Assembly: GCF_003290025.1 (NCBI RefSeq)
Contig: NZ_QNHG01000003.1
Location: 130,497-194,496, forward strand
Direction: 5' to 3'
Length of the DNA: 64,000 nt
DNA from: Pseudogemmobacter bohemicus
GTDB lineage: Bacteria > Pseudomonadota > Alphaproteobacteria > Rhodobacterales > Rhodobacteraceae
A program made the translations under genes and the position numbers. Shown one piece after another: positions 8,855 to 18,529 of this stretch. The notes below the pieces were generated by a model. The model made no database searches. It had not been told where the DNA came from and saw only the letters and a list, made by a program, of their open reading frames with translations. Position 1 is the stretch's first letter, and every line of letters begins with the position of its first letter.

Positions 8855-9864
8855 GAGAAGCGCAGAAACTGGCGTTCCTTGCCGGTGCCGGATGGGGCGA
8901 TGCGCAGCGGTTTCACCTCGCGGGCGATGCCTCGGCGCGGTCGTATGAACGGCTGGTCCGCCCCGGTGGCGACACAGATCTGCATCTGGCGGTGCTGATG
9001 GATGCGCCGCCCGGCTGCGGCGATGATGTGGGGGCGTTTCATCGGATCGGCACCCATCTGGCGGGGCTTGGCCTCTCGCCGCCGAAGACCTGGGCGATGG
9101 ATGAGGCGCTTGGCCTCATGCTGATCGAGGATCTGGGCGAGGCGGTCTATGCGCGGCTGCTGGAGAATGCTCCGGCGCTGGAGGCCGGGCTTTATGCTGA
9201 TGCGGTCGATGTGCTGGTCCGGTTGCAGGCCGCCCCGCCGCCCGCCGGTCTGCCGGATCTGAGCGCGGCCGAATGGGCCGCCTCGGCCGCGCTGGCGCCG
9301 GAATTCTATGCGCTGGCGGCGACCGGCAGCATGCCGGATGCGGGGCCATTTCTCGCCGCACTGGAACAGGCGATCCGCGCCTGTGCCGATGGGCCGCGCG
9401 TGCTGATCCTGCGCGATTATCATGCGGAGAACCTGCTCTGGCTGCCTGCGCGCATGGGTGTGGCGCGGGTCGGTCTGCTGGATTTCCAGCTTGGCCAGAT
9501 GGGGCAGCCGGAATATGATCTCGTCTCGCTCCTGCAGGATGCGCGCCGCGATGTCTCGCCGGAAACCGAGGCTGCGATGATCGCGCATTTCAGCCGCGAG
9601 ACCGGCAGGGGCGACATCACCGCCGCCTGTGCCACGCTTGGCGCGCTCAGGGCGCTGAGGATCATCGGGATTTTTGCGCGGCTGACCATGACCCAGGGCA
9701 AGGACCGCTACCTCGCCTTTCTGCCACGCGTCTGGGGCCAGCTGCGGCGCAACCTCGCGCATCCGGCGCTGGCCGGGCTGCGGGCTGAAGTGGAAGCGAT
9801 CCTGCCCGAACCCACCCAAGCCATCATCGAGAGGATCAGGGCATGGCCGACCGTTTCCCATTGA
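8851..9864 (+). CDS. amgK: N-acetylmuramate / N-acetylglucosamine kinase AmgK
   Basis: A 337-residue kinase of the aminoglycoside phosphotransferase fold. AmgK phosphorylates MurNAc (and GlcNAc) at the anomeric carbon in the cell-wall recycling route that bypasses de novo UDP-MurNAc synthesis. The catalytic loop [10 protein letters not shown] and the Mg-binding [16 protein letters not shown] block are intact. The start shares ATGA with the end of tsaE. The next gene, overlapping by 22 bases, is the partner nucleotidyltransferase MurU, which supports AmgK over other phosphotransferases. Confidence 0.9.
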   Translation: MREAQKLAFLAGAGWGDAQRFHLAGDASARSYERLVRPGGDTDLHLAVLMDAPPGCGDDVGAFHRIGTHLAGLGLSPPKTWAMDEALGLMLIEDLGEAVYARLLENAPALEAGLYADAVDVLVRLQAAPPPAGLPDLSAAEWAASAALAPEFYALAATGSMPDAGPFLAALEQAIRACADGPRVLILRDYHAENLLWLPARMGVARVGLLDFQLGQMGQPEYDLVSLLQDARRDVSPETEAAMIAHFSRETGRGDITAACATLGALRALRIIGIFARLTMTQGKDRYLAFLPRVWGQLRRNLAHPALAGLRAEVEAILPEPTQAIIERIRAWPTVSH

Positions 9865-10556
9865 TGGTTTTCGCGGCCGGCCTTGGCACCAGGATGCGGC
9901 ATCTGACCCAGGTGCGGCCCAAGCCGCTGATCCCGGTCGCGGGCGTGCCGATGCTGGATCGGGCGCTGGCCTTTGGCCGGGCGGCGCGTTGCCGTCCGGT
10001 GGTGGTGAACACGCATTACCTTTCCGAACAGATGGTGACCCATCTGATGGGCCGCCGGGTAAAGATCAGCCATGAGAAAGAACTGCTAGAGACCGGTGGC
10101 GGGCTGAAACAGGCGCTGCCCATGCTGGGCCATGGCGCTGTGATGACGCTGAACCCGGATGTGATCTGGACGGGGGGCAATCCGCTGAAGGCGCTCTCTC
10201 GCGCCTGGGATCCGCTGAAAATGGGGGCGCTTTTGTTGCTGGCGCCGCGAAGCGGGCTGCCGGGGCGCAAGGGGGGATCTGATTTCACCCTTGGCCCCGA
10301 TGGCCGCATCCAGCGGATGCCGAAGGACAGCGAGACCGGAGAGGATATGATGCCCGGCGGCATGGTCTATCTCGGCGCGCAGATCCTGCGCACCGACTGG
10401 CTGTTTCGCACGCCCGAACGGGTGTTTTCCCTCAACCTCGCCTGGGATGACATGATCAGGAATGACCGCGCCTATGGCCTGATCTGGGGCGGCGGCTGGT
10501 GCGATGTCGGCAGCCCCGAGGGGTTGGCCGAGGCCGAGGCCCTGCTGGCAAAATGA
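9843..10556 (+). CDS. murU: N-acetylmuramate-1-phosphate uridylyltransferase MurU
   Basis: A 237-residue sugar-1-phosphate nucleotidyltransferase. With AmgK it converts MurNAc-1-P to UDP-MurNAc, feeding recycled muropeptide sugar back into peptidoglycan. The signature AAGLGTRM near residues 11-18 and the [11 protein letters not shown] lysine motif are present, and the TLNPDVIW block supplies the metal-binding Asp. It overlaps amgK by 22 bases and addB by 4 bases. Close paralogues make other NDP-sugars, so the MurU call rests mainly on the amgK neighbour. Confidence 0.88.
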   Translation: MADRFPLMVFAAGLGTRMRHLTQVRPKPLIPVAGVPMLDRALAFGRAARCRPVVVNTHYLSEQMVTHLMGRRVKISHEKELLETGGGLKQALPMLGHGAVMTLNPDVIWTGGNPLKALSRAWDPLKMGALLLLAPRSGLPGRKGGSDFTLGPDGRIQRMPKDSETGEDMMPGGMVYLGAQILRTDWLFRTPERVFSLNLAWDDMIRNDRAYGLIWGGGWCDVGSPEGLAEAEALLAK

Positions 10557-13507
10557 TGTTCCCTGAACCCGGCCCCCATTCTTCTGGCCCCCGTCTTTTC
10601 GGCCTGCCCCCCGGCGTGGATTTTCCTGCCCGGCTGGCGGCCGGCTTGCAGGCGCGGCTGATGGGTCAGCCGCCAGAGGCGATGGCGCGGGTGACGGTCT
10701 ATCTCAACAGCCAGCGGATGCGCCGGCGGCTGCGTGAGGCGCTGCTGGCCAGGGGTGCGGGCTTTCTGCCCCGGCTGAAGCTGGTATCCGAGCCGGGGAA
10801 TGACCCTTTGCTCACGGGCCAGGTCCAGGGCGCCTCGCCTTTGGGGCGGCGGCTTGAGCTTGCGGTCCTGATCGACCGGCTGCTGGCGGCCGAGCCCGAT
10901 CTGGCGCCGCGCCATGCGCTTTATGATCTGGCCGACAGCCTTGCCGGGCTGATGGATGAGATGCGCGCCGAAGAGGTGGACCCCGCCGCGCTCGACACGC
11001 TCGATATCGAGGGCCATGCGGCACATTGGTCGCGCACCCGCCGGTTTGTATCCCTGATCGCGCAGTTCTTCACCGAAAGCGCACCGCCCGACAGCGAGGC
11101 GCGGCTGCGCATGGCGCTGATGGCGCAGATCGCCGCCTGGGAGGCCGCGCCAACCCCCGATCCGGTGATCATTGCGGGCTCGACCGGCTCGCGCGGCACA
11201 TCGGCTTTGCTGATGCAGGCGGTGGCGCGGCTGCCGCAGGGCGCGATCCTGGTGCCGGGTTTCGATTTCGACCAGCCCGATGCGGTCTGGGCCAGCCTTG
11301 ATGACGGCACGGGCCAGGAGGATCATCCGCAATACCGCTATCACCGGCTGATGCGGATGCTGGGGCTGTCGCGCCGGGATATCCGCGAATGGGATGATCA
11401 GGGCGCCGCCGATCCGGCCCGCAACCGTCTGATTTCGCTGGCGTTGCGGCCCGCGCCGGTCACCGATCAATGGATCGCGCAGGGGCCGGAACTGGGCGAT
11501 TTGCGCGCGGCCACCGCCCGTATGACCCTGATCGAGGCCGCAAGCCCCCGCGACGAGGCCCAGGCGATTGCCCTTTGCCTGCGCGAGGCGGTGGCTTTGG
11601 GCAAGCGTGCAGCGCTTTTGACGCCGGATCGCGACCTGACGCGGCAGGTGACGGCGGCTCTGGACCGCTGGCGGCTGAAGCCCGACGATTCCGCCGGTGA
11701 GCCGCTGATCCACAGCCCGGCGGGGCGGATGCTGCGGCTGATCGCGCGGGCGATGGGCAAGCGGCTGATGGCGGATGAGGTTCTGACCATCCTCAAACAC
11801 CCGCTTTGTTTCTCGACCGACCAGCGCGGCCCGCATCTGCGGCTGACGCATGAACTGGAGCTGAAACTGCGCCGCTCGGGCCCGGCCTATCCCGACCTTG
11901 CCTCGCTGCAGGCCTGGGCGGCAGAGCAGCGCGATGAATTTGCCGCGCCCTGGGCCGAATGGCTGGGCGGGCTGCTGGCGGCGCTTGAGGCCTGCACCCC
12001 GGGCCCGCTGCCTGGCCTGATTGCCCGCCACCGCAGCCTTGCTGAGGCTTTTGCGCAGGGGACAGGCGAGGGGACGGGACGGCTCTGGCAGGATGCTGCG
12101 GGCGAGGCGGCGTTCAAAGTGATCGAAGATCTGGCGTCGGAGGCGCCGGAGGCGCTGCATCTGGGCACGGGCGACTATGCGGCTCTGGCAGATGGGGTGA
12201 TCAATCGCGGCCAGGTGCGCAGCCTGATCCCGGCAGATGAACGGATCGTGATCCTCGGCGCCCAGGAGGCGCGGGTGCAGGGGGCTGACCTCGTGGTGCT
12301 GGCCGGGTTGACCGAAGGCGTCTGGCCCGCCCAGCCCGACCCCGACCCCTGGCTGAACCGCAGGATGCGGATGGATCTGGGCCTCTTGCTGCCCGAGCGC
12401 CGCATCGGCCTTTCTGCGCATGATTTCCAGATGGCGGTTGCCGCGCCCGAGGTGGTGTTAAGCCATGCGCACAGGAATGCCGAGGCCGAGACGGTGCCGT
12501 CGCGGTGGCTGAACCGGCTGATGAACCTGCTGGACGGTCTGCCGGATCAGGGCGGGCGCGATGCGCTGTCGGCGATGAAGGCGCGGGGGGGCAGGCTGAT
12601 CTCGGACGCCGGCCTTGTGGGTGCGCCGATCATCTCGGACCGCGCCCCTCGGCCCTCACCGCGCCCGAGGGTGGCGGATCGACCTAAAACCCTCTCGCTG
12701 ACCGAGATCGAAAAGCTGATCCGCGACCCCTATGCGATCTATGCCCGCCATTTGCTGCGGCTGCGCCCGCTGATGCCGCTGCGCCCGATGGCGGATGCGC
12801 GGCTCAGGGGTGAGATCCTGCACAAGGTGCCCGAGGCGCTGCTGCGCGAGGGGGTGCCGCCCTTGGTCACCGACGCCGCAGCGGCTCTGATGCGGATCAC
12901 CGACCGGGTGCTGGAGGAGGATGTCGCCTGGCCTGCGATGCGGGCGATCTGGCGGGCGCGGATGGCGGAACTGGCGGTCCCCTTCGTGCAGGGGCTGCTG
13001 GCCGAAGGCGGCCAGACCGTCTCGCTGGAACAGAAATACGCGGTGGTGCTGAAAGACCCCGGTTTCACCCTGGTGGGCAAGCCCGACCGGATCGACGTCA
13101 CCGAGAGCGGCCGGATCCGGATTGTGGATTATAAGACCGGCGCGCCTCCGTCCGAGAAACAGCAGGCGGCTTTCGCGAAACAGCTGCATCTGGCGGCGGT
13201 GATGGCAAGCCTTGGCGGCTTTCCCGAGGCCGGTTTCCCTGACGAGGTCGAGATTGCCTATATCCGCCTCGCGGCCGATCTGAAGACGATCTCGGCACTT
13301 CTCGGCCCCGATGACCTGCACCGGCTGCTGGAGGAATTCCGCCGCCTGATCCGCGCCTGGGAAGACCCCGCCCGCGGCTATACCGCCCGCCAGGCCATGC
13401 TGGGCGCGCGCGAGCGCAGCGATTACGACGACCTCGCGCGGTTTGGCGAATGGGATATTACCGAGGCGGCGAAACCCGAGGATATGCCTTCCGGAGAGGG
13501 GCCATGA
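10553..13507 (+). CDS. addB: Double-strand break repair protein AddB
   Basis: A 984-residue subunit of the AddAB helicase-nuclease, which resects DNA ends for RecA. The C-terminal RecB-like nuclease core is visible: a GEILHKVPE block, KPDRIDV, then VDYKTGAPP near the end. The N-terminus lacks a Walker A GKT motif, and the last 500 residues contain no Cys, so the 4Fe-4S staple of Bacillus AddB is absent. I understand both absences to be usual for alphaproteobacterial AddB. I chose the ATG at 10553 because it overlaps the murU stop (ATGA) and gives MMFPEPGPH. An earlier in-frame start would lie inside murU. It overlaps addA by 4 bases. Confidence 0.93.
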   Translation: MMFPEPGPHSSGPRLFGLPPGVDFPARLAAGLQARLMGQPPEAMARVTVYLNSQRMRRRLREALLARGAGFLPRLKLVSEPGNDPLLTGQVQGASPLGRRLELAVLIDRLLAAEPDLAPRHALYDLADSLAGLMDEMRAEEVDPAALDTLDIEGHAAHWSRTRRFVSLIAQFFTESAPPDSEARLRMALMAQIAAWEAAPTPDPVIIAGSTGSRGTSALLMQAVARLPQGAILVPGFDFDQPDAVWASLDDGTGQEDHPQYRYHRLMRMLGLSRRDIREWDDQGAADPARNRLISLALRPAPVTDQWIAQGPELGDLRAATARMTLIEAASPRDEAQAIALCLREAVALGKRAALLTPDRDLTRQVTAALDRWRLKPDDSAGEPLIHSPAGRMLRLIARAMGKRLMADEVLTILKHPLCFSTDQRGPHLRLTHELELKLRRSGPAYPDLASLQAWAAEQRDEFAAPWAEWLGGLLAALEACTPGPLPGLIARHRSLAEAFAQGTGEGTGRLWQDAAGEAAFKVIEDLASEAPEALHLGTGDYAALADGVINRGQVRSLIPADERIVILGAQEARVQGADLVVLAGLTEGVWPAQPDPDPWLNRRMRMDLGLLLPERRIGLSAHDFQMAVAAPEVVLSHAHRNAEAETVPSRWLNRLMNLLDGLPDQGGRDALSAMKARGGRLISDAGLVGAPIISDRAPRPSPRPRVADRPKTLSLTEIEKLIRDPYAIYARHLLRLRPLMPLRPMADARLRGEILHKVPEALLREGVPPLVTDAAAALMRITDRVLEEDVAWPAMRAIWRARMAELAVPFVQGLLAEGGQTVSLEQKYAVVLKDPGFTLVGKPDRIDVTESGRIRIVDYKTGAPPSEKQQAAFAKQLHLAAVMASLGGFPEAGFPDEVEIAYIRLAADLKTISALLGPDDLHRLLEEFRRLIRAWEDPARGYTARQAMLGARERSDYDDLARFGEWDITEAAKPEDMPSGEGP

Positions 13508-16500
13508 CACAGCATCCCGCATCGCTGGCCCAGATCGCGGCGGCGGATCCGTCGGTCAATGTCTGGCTGGTCGCCAATGCCGGCTCGGGCAAGACCAAGG
13601 TGCTGACCGACCGGGTGGCCAGGCTTTTGCTGCGCGGCACCGATCCGCAGAATATCCTTTGCCTGACCTATACCAAGGCGGCGGCGGCCGAGATGCAGAA
13701 CCGCCTGTTCCGCCGGCTGGGCGAATGGGCGATGGCGCCGGATGAGGGCTTGCGAAAGAACCTTGGCGATCTGGGCGAGGGGGGTGATCTGTCCGAACCG
13801 GCGCTGAAACGCGCCCGCCAGCTTTTTGCCCGCGCGATCGAGACGCCGGGCGGCATCCGCATCCAGACGATCCACTCTTTCTGTGCCGGTCTCTTGCGGC
13901 GGTTCCCGCTGGAGGCGGGCGTCAGCCCGTCCTTCTCGGAACTGGATGACCGTTCGGCGGAACTGCTCAGGAACCAGATCCTTGAGGAAATGGCCGAAGG
14001 CGAGACGCGCGGCCTTTTCGAGGCGATCCTGCCGGAGGTCGGCGAACAGATCGACCCGTTTCTGGCAAAGCTCACCGGGATGCGCGCCGAGCTGAGCCAT
14101 GTGCCGGCGGAGGCCGCGCTGCGCGCGGCTTTCGGGCTGCCGCCCGGGCTGGACGAGGCGGCGCTGGAGGCCGAGATCTTCGGGCCGGGCGATCAGGCGA
14201 TGCTGGCCGTGGTGGCGCCGGTTCTGATGGCATCGTCAAAGGTGACCGATCAGAAGGCGGGGGCGGCGCTGGCGGCTTTGCCGCCGCTGGGGATCGGCGT
14301 GTTGCCGGTGCTGGAGGGGCTGTTTCTGTTCGGGGCCACGGCGAAACTGCCCTTTGGCGCCAAACTCGACACGTTCCCGACCAAAGACTGCCGCCTCGCG
14401 CTTGGGGATCATCTTGACGGGCTGCAATCGCTGATGAAACGGGTCGAGGGCGGGCGCGCTTTGCGGCTTGGCCTCAGCGCGTTGCGCAAATCGCTGGCGC
14501 TGCACCGGTTCGCCGCAGAATTCCTTGGCCGTTATGAGGGCGCCAAATCCGCGCATGGCTGGCTGGATTTCGACGATTTCATCACCCGCGCGACGGCGCT
14601 GCTGACCGATCCGAGTGTCGCGCCCTGGGTGCTTTACCGGCTCGACGGTTCCATCGACCATGTACTGGTCGATGAGGCCCAGGATACCAGCCCCGCGCAA
14701 TGGAAGATCATCGCGGCGCTGACCGAGGAATTCATGGCGGGTGAGGGCGCGCGCGACACCGAGCGCTCGCTTTTCGTGGTCGGTGACAAGAAACAGTCGA
14801 TCTATTCCTTCCAGGGCGCCGATGTGGCCGGGTTTGACGCGGTGAAGACCCGTTTCGCCGATGGTTTCGCGGCGGCGGGGGTGCCGGTCACCGAACAGGC
14901 GCTGGAATATTCCTTCCGCTCGTCCCGGGCGCTGCTGGAACTGGTGGATCAGAGCTTCCCGGGCGAGGCCGAGGCAGCGCTTGGCGGCGCCTTCCGCCAC
15001 CGGCCGTTCCATGAGGCGCTGCCCGGGCGGGCCGAGATCTGGCCCATCGTTCCGAAGCCCGAAGACCCCGAGCCCGGCGACTGGTTCGAGCCGGTCGATC
15101 AGATCGGCGAAGAAGACGCAACCGAGGTGCTGGCCCGCCAGATCGCGGCGGAAATCGGCGCGATGATCGCGGCGGGGCGGCAGATCCCGGATCACAGGGC
15201 GCCAGGCGGCTTTCGTCCGGTTCACGCCGGCGATTTCCTGATCCTCGTGCAGCGGCGCGGGCCGATCTTCAACGCGGTGATCCGGGCCTGCAAGATGGCC
15301 GGCCTGCCGATTGCCGGGCCGGACCGGCTGACCCTGACCGGGGAACTGGCGGTGCGTGACCTGTTGGCGCTGCTGTCGTTCCTCAACACGCCCGAGGATG
15401 ATCTGGCGCTGGCCCAGGTGCTGCGCTCACCGCTGTTCGGCTGGTCCGAGGCGCGCCTTTACGCTTTGGCGCATGGGCGGGGCGGAAAATATCTGTGGGA
15501 GCGTCTGCGGCACGCGGCCGAGCCGGAGACGCTTGCTGTCCTGGATGATCTGAGGAAACTCGCCGAATATATGCGGCCCTATGACCTCATCGACCGTATC
15601 CTGACCCGCCATCAGGGCCGCGCGAAACTCCTTGGCCGGATGGGCGACGAGGCGGCGGATGCGATTGACGAGCTGAGCCAGCAGGCGCTGGCCTATGAGC
15701 GCGGCGAAGTGCCCAGCCTGACCGGGTTCCTGGTGTGGATGGAGGCCGGCGAGGTCGAGGTCAAACGCCAGGCCGAGAGCGAGGGGCGGCTGATCCGGGT
15801 GATGACGGTGCATGGCTCGAAAGGGCTTGAGGCGCCGGTTGTGATCCTGCCCGATACCGGCGACCGGCGGCTTTCCGACAAGGATCCGGTCATTGCCATT
15901 GGCGAGGGCATGGTCACCTGGGCCGGGCGCAAGGCGGAAGATGCGGGACGGGTGGCCGAGATCAAGACCGCCCGTGCAGCGGCGCGCGAGGCCGAGAACC
16001 TGCGGCTCCTGTATGTGGCGATGACGCGGGCGAAACACTGGCTGATCGTGACGGCGGCGGGCGAGGCTGGGCCTGGCTCCTGGTATCATGCGGCGCTTGC
16101 CGGCGCTGAGGCGATGGGGGCGACCCCCGGCGAGGACGGCCGTATCCGGCTGGGCTTTGGCGACTGGCCCGGGGACGTGCCGGCGGCTGCCGCAAGGCCA
16201 GAGGTGCCCCGCGCGCTGAGCCTGCCGTCCTTGCCGCCCGCAGTGGCGCCGCCGCGGCTCTGGTCGCCTTCGGGTCTGGGCGGTGGCGAGGCGAAGGTTG
16301 CGGGCGGCAGCTTCCATCTGGTGATGGATTTCGACGAGGATGACCCGCTGGAGCGCGGCACCAGGCTTCATCTTTTGCTGCAGCACCTGGCCGATGCTCC
16401 GCCCGGGGCCTGGCCCGATCTGGCGGCCCGTCTGGGTGCCGGCGAGGCGCTGCTGGCCGAGGCCCGCGCGATCCTGACCGCGCCGGATCTGGCCTGGATC

Positions 16501-16818
16501 TTCGCGCCCGGCAGTATGTCCGAGGCCGAGTTGTCGGCGCCCTGGAATAGCGGCTTCCTTGCCGGATCGGTGGACCGGCTGGTGATCACGCCGGACCGCA
16601 TCACTGTGGTCGATTACAAATCCAACGCCATGGCGCCGGAAACCGAAGCGGCCATCCCCGAGCCCTATCTGCGCCAGCTGGGCGCCTATGCCCATGCCTG
16701 CGCGCTGATTTACCCCGGGCGCGAGATCGCCACCGCGATCCTCTGGACCAGGGTGCCCCGGCTGATGCCGGTGGATCCCGCCAGGGTTCAGGCCGCCTTG
16801 CAGCGGGCGCAGAGCTGA
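13504..16818 (+). CDS. addA: Double-strand break repair helicase-nuclease AddA
   Basis: A 1104-residue UvrD-family helicase with a C-terminal nuclease. It unwinds and cuts DNA from double-strand ends together with AddB. Walker A is NAGSGKTKVL near residue 25. The TYTKAAAAEM motif Ia, the VDEAQDTSPAQW motif II, the GDKKQSIYSFQGAD motif III and the VMTVHGSKGLEAPVV motif V are all intact. The nuclease motif VVDYKSN is near the C-terminus. I chose the ATG at 13504 because it overlaps the addB stop as ATGA and gives [17 protein letters not shown] start 54 bases upstream would lie inside addB. Confidence 0.96.
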   Translation: MTQHPASLAQIAAADPSVNVWLVANAGSGKTKVLTDRVARLLLRGTDPQNILCLTYTKAAAAEMQNRLFRRLGEWAMAPDEGLRKNLGDLGEGGDLSEPALKRARQLFARAIETPGGIRIQTIHSFCAGLLRRFPLEAGVSPSFSELDDRSAELLRNQILEEMAEGETRGLFEAILPEVGEQIDPFLAKLTGMRAELSHVPAEAALRAAFGLPPGLDEAALEAEIFGPGDQAMLAVVAPVLMASSKVTDQKAGAALAALPPLGIGVLPVLEGLFLFGATAKLPFGAKLDTFPTKDCRLALGDHLDGLQSLMKRVEGGRALRLGLSALRKSLALHRFAAEFLGRYEGAKSAHGWLDFDDFITRATALLTDPSVAPWVLYRLDGSIDHVLVDEAQDTSPAQWKIIAALTEEFMAGEGARDTERSLFVVGDKKQSIYSFQGADVAGFDAVKTRFADGFAAAGVPVTEQALEYSFRSSRALLELVDQSFPGEAEAALGGAFRHRPFHEALPGRAEIWPIVPKPEDPEPGDWFEPVDQIGEEDATEVLARQIAAEIGAMIAAGRQIPDHRAPGGFRPVHAGDFLILVQRRGPIFNAVIRACKMAGLPIAGPDRLTLTGELAVRDLLALLSFLNTPEDDLALAQVLRSPLFGWSEARLYALAHGRGGKYLWERLRHAAEPETLAVLDDLRKLAEYMRPYDLIDRILTRHQGRAKLLGRMGDEAADAIDELSQQALAYERGEVPSLTGFLVWMEAGEVEVKRQAESEGRLIRVMTVHGSKGLEAPVVILPDTGDRRLSDKDPVIAIGEGMVTWAGRKAEDAGRVAEIKTARAAAREAENLRLLYVAMTRAKHWLIVTAAGEAGPGSWYHAALAGAEAMGATPGEDGRIRLGFGDWPGDVPAAAARPEVPRALSLPSLPPAVAPPRLWSPSGLGGGEAKVAGGSFHLVMDFDEDDPLERGTRLHLLLQHLADAPPGAWPDLAARLGAGEALLAEARAILTAPDLAWIFAPGSMSEAELSAPWNSGFLAGSVDRLVITPDRITVVDYKSNAMAPETEAAIPEPYLRQLGAYAHACALIYPGREIATAILWTRVPRLMPVDPARVQAALQRAQS

Positions 16819-16834
16819 TGCTCTGGCCTGCTCC

Positions 16835-16863
16835 TTGACGTTCCCCGGTTGCAAACCTAGCTT
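16835..16863 (+). promoter_or_regulatory. Candidate sigma-70 promoter for trxA
   Basis: TTGACG at 16835-16840 is followed after 17 bases by TAGCTT at 16858-16863. The start of transcription would be about 25 bases before the trxA start codon. The -35 box is good and the -10 box is weak. Confidence 0.4.
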
Positions 16864-16893
16864 TCACCCAAGTGAATTCTCAGGAGAGACGCC

Positions 16894-17220
16894 ATGGGCG
16901 CTGCAACTGTTGCCGTCACCGATGCCACTTTCGACACCGAAGTCCGTCAGTCGGACGTGCCGGTTGTGGTGGATTTCTGGGCCGAATGGTGCGGCCCCTG
17001 CCGGATGATCGGCCCGGCTCTGGAAGAGCTGGCGGGGGAATATGCCGGTAAAGTCAAGATCGTGAAGGTCAATGTCGACGAGAATCCGGAAAGCCCGGCG
17101 GCGCTTGGCGTGCGCGGCATCCCGGCTTTGTTCCTGTTCAAGGATGGCCAGGTCGTGTCGAACAAGGTCGGTGCCGCGCCCAAGGCTGCGCTGGAAAACT
17201 GGATCAAGGCTGCGATCTGA
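16894..17220 (+). CDS. trxA: Thioredoxin
   Basis: A 108-residue cytoplasmic thioredoxin that reduces protein disulfides and is recycled by thioredoxin reductase. The active site WCGPC is at 32-36 and the cis-proline is in GIPALFLF. It has no signal peptide. AGGAGA lies 8 bases upstream of the ATG. It follows addA by 75 bases, with its own candidate promoter and terminator, so it can be a single-gene unit. Confidence 0.96.
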   Translation: MGAATVAVTDATFDTEVRQSDVPVVVDFWAEWCGPCRMIGPALEELAGEYAGKVKIVKVNVDENPESPAALGVRGIPALFLFKDGQVVSNKVGAAPKAALENWIKAAI

Positions 17221-17250
17221 CCAAGGCCCTGGAGCCACCGCAGAGACAGG

Positions 17251-17284
17251 AAACGGGCGGCCCGGCAAGGGACCGCCCGTTTTG
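17251..17284 (+). terminator. Intrinsic terminator after trxA
   Basis: A 10-bp stem (AAACGGGCGG / CCGCCCGTTT) encloses a 14-base loop and ends in TTTT, about 30 bases after the trxA stop. Confidence 0.8.
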
Positions 17285-17319
17285 CTTGCGCGGCTGTGTC
17301 CCGGTGGCGGGGCCGCAAC

Positions 17320-17535
17320 TCACTCCCGGCGAAAGCGGGAGAAATCGTGGCCGGTGAGGGCCTTGTAAAACGCGGTGGCAGCGGGCGCGCCCATGGTCTC
17401 TTCCAGGCAATCGCCGCGCGCGTCGATGCGCAGCACAACGGCGTCATCAATCACCACCTGGTAGCGGCTGCCATCAATCGCCTCCTGGCCATTCAGCTGC
17501 GCGGTCTTGCGGCTGCGCCAGAATGATCCCGTCAC
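17320..17535 (-). CDS. Small hypothetical protein (GTG start)
   Basis: A 71-residue reading frame from a GTG at 17535. A GCAGGGAT stretch lies 5-7 bases upstream as a possible ribosome site. Codon choice is G/C-ending like the real genes around it. The protein begins VTGSFWRSRKTAQLNGQEAI and contains YQVVIDDAVVLRIDARGDCLE. It has no signal peptide or membrane segment, and I do not recognise it. It lies 29 bases after the exported hypothetical gene on the same strand, so the two may form an operon. The frame stays open upstream into that gene, so the true start is uncertain. Confidence 0.45.
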   Translation of the reverse strand: MTGSFWRSRKTAQLNGQEAIDGSRYQVVIDDAVVLRIDARGDCLEETMGAPAATAFYKALTGHDFSRFRRE

Positions 17536-17564
17536 ACCATCCCTGCCGCGCGGTCTGGCAAAGC

Positions 17565-18353
17565 TTACAGCGCAGTTTGCAGGGAATCCGGAGCGGATGA
17601 CAGCACGATGCTGACAGTGCAGCTTCCGCGCGAAAGGGTATGGCTGGCTGTCGGCATGCCCATCAGGCGCAAGACTGCCGAAAACGGGGAAACCCCGCTC
17701 GCCTCCAGGCTTTCCATCATGGCCAAAAGGCTGTTCGTCACCCCCCACCCTTCCGGGCACGGCAGCAGCTGGTCAAGGTCACGGCTCTGCGCATCGAGGA
17801 TGGCATATGCCTCATCCAGCCGTGCCGTGCTTTCGGCTGCAAGGTCCAGAACCCCGGTGAGATCGCCCGCAAGCATCGCCTGGTGAAACAGGCCGAATGA
17901 TATGCCATCGCCGGACGGATCTGCCCCGTTTCCCTTCATCTGCCCCAGAACAGTGATCTGATCGGCGGAGCAGAGCTGAAAGCTCAGCCCTGTGCGCGCG
18001 CTGATCCATGCCCCGTTTTCCACCACCTCACCGGTGCCGACATCTTCACCCTTTGATTGCCTGTCGAGTTTGCGGCGCAGGTTGTCGCAGGTCGTGGTGC
18101 CAAATTCAGGATCGAATCCGATGATCAGGGTGATGGAGCTTGTCTCCCTGCGGCACTCCATCACCGTGGTGGGCAGGGTACGCAGCAAGGCGGGTTTTGC
18201 GGGATCTGCATCGGGCGCGCCGCAGCGCCAGCCGGGCAGATCGGGGGCCAGTCCTTGCAGCGCTTCGATCATTTGCGGGTCTGCGACGGGTAAGGGCCGG
18301 GCCTGCAGGGCGCAGGGGAAGAAAAGAACAGAAAGAAGCAGATACGCGCGCAT
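17565..18353 (-). CDS. Exported hypothetical protein
   Basis: A 262-residue protein with a clear signal peptide (MRAYLLLSVLFFPCALQA, likely cut before RPLPVAD). The mature part has four or five Cys (WRCGAPDAD, TTVMECRRE, TTTCDNL, LSFQLCSAD, LLPCPEGWG), a pattern that suits disulfides in the periplasm. I do not recognise a domain. I chose the ATG at 18353 because the signal peptide starts there. An open frame continues 42 codons upstream with Pro/Arg-rich sequence that does not look coding. Confidence 0.7.
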   Translation of the reverse strand: MRAYLLLSVLFFPCALQARPLPVADPQMIEALQGLAPDLPGWRCGAPDADPAKPALLRTLPTTVMECRRETSSITLIIGFDPEFGTTTCDNLRRKLDRQSKGEDVGTGEVVENGAWISARTGLSFQLCSADQITVLGQMKGNGADPSGDGISFGLFHQAMLAGDLTGVLDLAAESTARLDEAYAILDAQSRDLDQLLPCPEGWGVTNSLLAMMESLEASGVSPFSAVLRLMGMPTASHTLSRGSCTVSIVLSSAPDSLQTAL

Positions 18354-18529
18354 AAAGCCGGCCTTTGGGGATCGCATGGGCCAATGCTCGTTCGGGATTG
18401 TGACCGATATTGGGCCTGAGCATGCCGGTGACGGGCTGCCCCGTCGAGGTGCCGGCCCCCGTGCAAGATCTGTAGCCACAGCGCGGGCGCCCGGGCTATG
18501 ATCGGCCCGACACCAGGGGAAGGTATGCC

